Shown here piece by piece: positions 63,211 to 64,000 of a stretch of DNA of 64,000 nt; position 1 is the first letter of the stretch; the number at the start of each line of letters is the position of its first letter. The notes beneath the pieces were generated by a model, which was not told the origin of the DNA, searched no databases, and saw only the letters and a program-made list of their open reading frames with translations. A program made the position numbers and the translations under genes. This stretch comes from Porodaedalea pini (Eukaryota; Basidiomycota; Agaricomycetes; Hymenochaetales; Hymenochaetaceae): positions 248,001-312,000 of the forward strand of contig NBAY01000024.1 in NCBI GenBank assembly GCA_002794775.1, in the 5' to 3' direction.

Positions 63211-64000
63211 ATGGACTCGGACGACTTTGCCAGACGATTTTTTTCAGAATTGAAGACTTACGCACCAATTGTGCTTCCCACTCTCTTTATTTATGCTATC
63301 GAAAGTGGCGCGTCTTTGAAGGTGCGCAGCAATATCCTTATCGCCCTACTTCTCCTATTTTCCGTAATTGGTTTACTGACCTTGCTCATAGCTATGGCAT
63401 GCCGTGCAACAAGTCCCGCATCTCGAGAAAGAGGTCTTGCCCAACGACCCCGAGTCTAATGTCGACGCTACGCGCCAGGCTGAGATTCTCGCTACGCGTA
63501 CGACGGTCACGAGGGAAGCTCGGCGCATGAGGATCGGATATTTCATTATCGGCTTGATATTGGCCGCAATCTCGGTTTTCGAACAATACGTCACACTGAA
63601 AGGGATGCTTCATCGGTCTCAGGACGGTGACGAGCTTGAAAATTATGCTTTTGAAGAATTTGAAGAATCTGGGTTCGAAACCGAGAATTGGTACGGTTGG
63701 TACTATAATTCGATCTTTGGCCAGTTCAGTTGGGCGGAGTATTATTATGCCATCACTCTGTTCTGGCCGGCCGTAATCTTGATTACGAGGGTGAGTCTAC
63801 TCTTCGTCTCGGATACTGTTCTGGCACATCATATTTATTGTTCATCAGGCTACGTACCTGCTTTCTGGATTGATTGACAGAGCTGTACTTCGGGATGCTA
63901 AAGGCAGTAAGTCTACACTACAGCTCTTCTTTTAAAGTGCCTGACAAATGATGCATCTATAGTACCTTTTATGGTCCTTGTGATTAACGATCGTTTTAAG
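63211..64000 (+). CDS. Unrecognised multi-pass membrane protein, cut by window end
   Basis: Exons 63211-63321, 63392-63790, 63849-63906 and 63963 onward give 202 codons before the window ends in the fourth exon. Start MDSDDFARRFFSEL. A hydrophobic segment PIVLPTLFIYAIESG lies near 20-34, a clear membrane helix IGYFIIGLILAAISVFEQYV near 85-104, and a third (YYAITLFWPAVILITRATYL) near 155. The loop between the last two is acidic and aromatic-rich (ENYAFEEFEESGF, NWYGWYYNSIFGQFSW). I do not recognise the family. Its start is 197 bp from the divergent MIC10 start. Confidence 0.6.

Overview
The window is nuclear DNA of a filamentous basidiomycete, very probably an Agaricomycete. Genes are dense and split by many short introns (about 50-70 nt, GT..AG), a micro-exon of 13 nt occurs, and the gene families present (TPR-CHAT fragments, a basidiomycete-type CaM kinase, a Kre9/Knh1-like family of small secreted proteins, ERT1-type regulator) fit that group. 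I recognise no tRNA, rRNA, CRISPR array or prokaryotic-style operon.

Layout. 1-5,500 is AT-rich and repeat-dominated. It holds a small coiled-coil gene, an 849-bp near-perfect palindrome, a 1-kb element with a CTCCGGGG array, and a decayed transposon with a second element nested in its transposase gene. 5,500-24,800 is mostly housekeeping: a universal stress protein, a WW-domain protein, a CinA-like protein, ATP synthase gamma, eIF2 beta, the CAF-1 WD40 subunit and an IMPACT-family protein. It is bracketed by two inverted copies of a small secreted-protein gene and interrupted at 12.3-15.5 kb by a chimeric 946-codon gene. 24,800-28,200 is a gene-poor repeat zone. 28,400-41,000 carries an Ldb17/SPIN90-like gene and an unusual cluster: two copies of a CaM-kinase gene flanking one member of an uncharacterised family, with another member beside them. 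41,200-64,000 is housekeeping again: PEX3, SPT5, a ManC-like guanylyltransferase, an F-box protein, an ERT1-type regulator, a GH1 beta-glucosidase divergent from a Gfo/Idh/MocA oxidoreductase, MIC10, and a membrane protein cut by the window end.

The most interesting item is a three-member paralogous family (12,273+, 34,549-, 38,205+). All three share an N-terminal module of about 335 residues, followed by a run of tiny exons whose lengths and phases are almost identical, but each ends differently. One continues into a partial second module, a kinase N-lobe piece, TPR-like repeats and a CHAT fragment. One is cut short by a duplicated CaM kinase. One continues into a DUF3295-type tail. I reconstructed each model exon by exon and every one stays in frame. 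This suggests ongoing module swapping around one conserved N-terminal domain.

Most gene models were built by joining exons by eye at consensus splice sites and checking that the total length divides by three. Exon ends should be right for the well-conserved proteins. Transcription starts, UTRs and the first exon of a few genes are uncertain.
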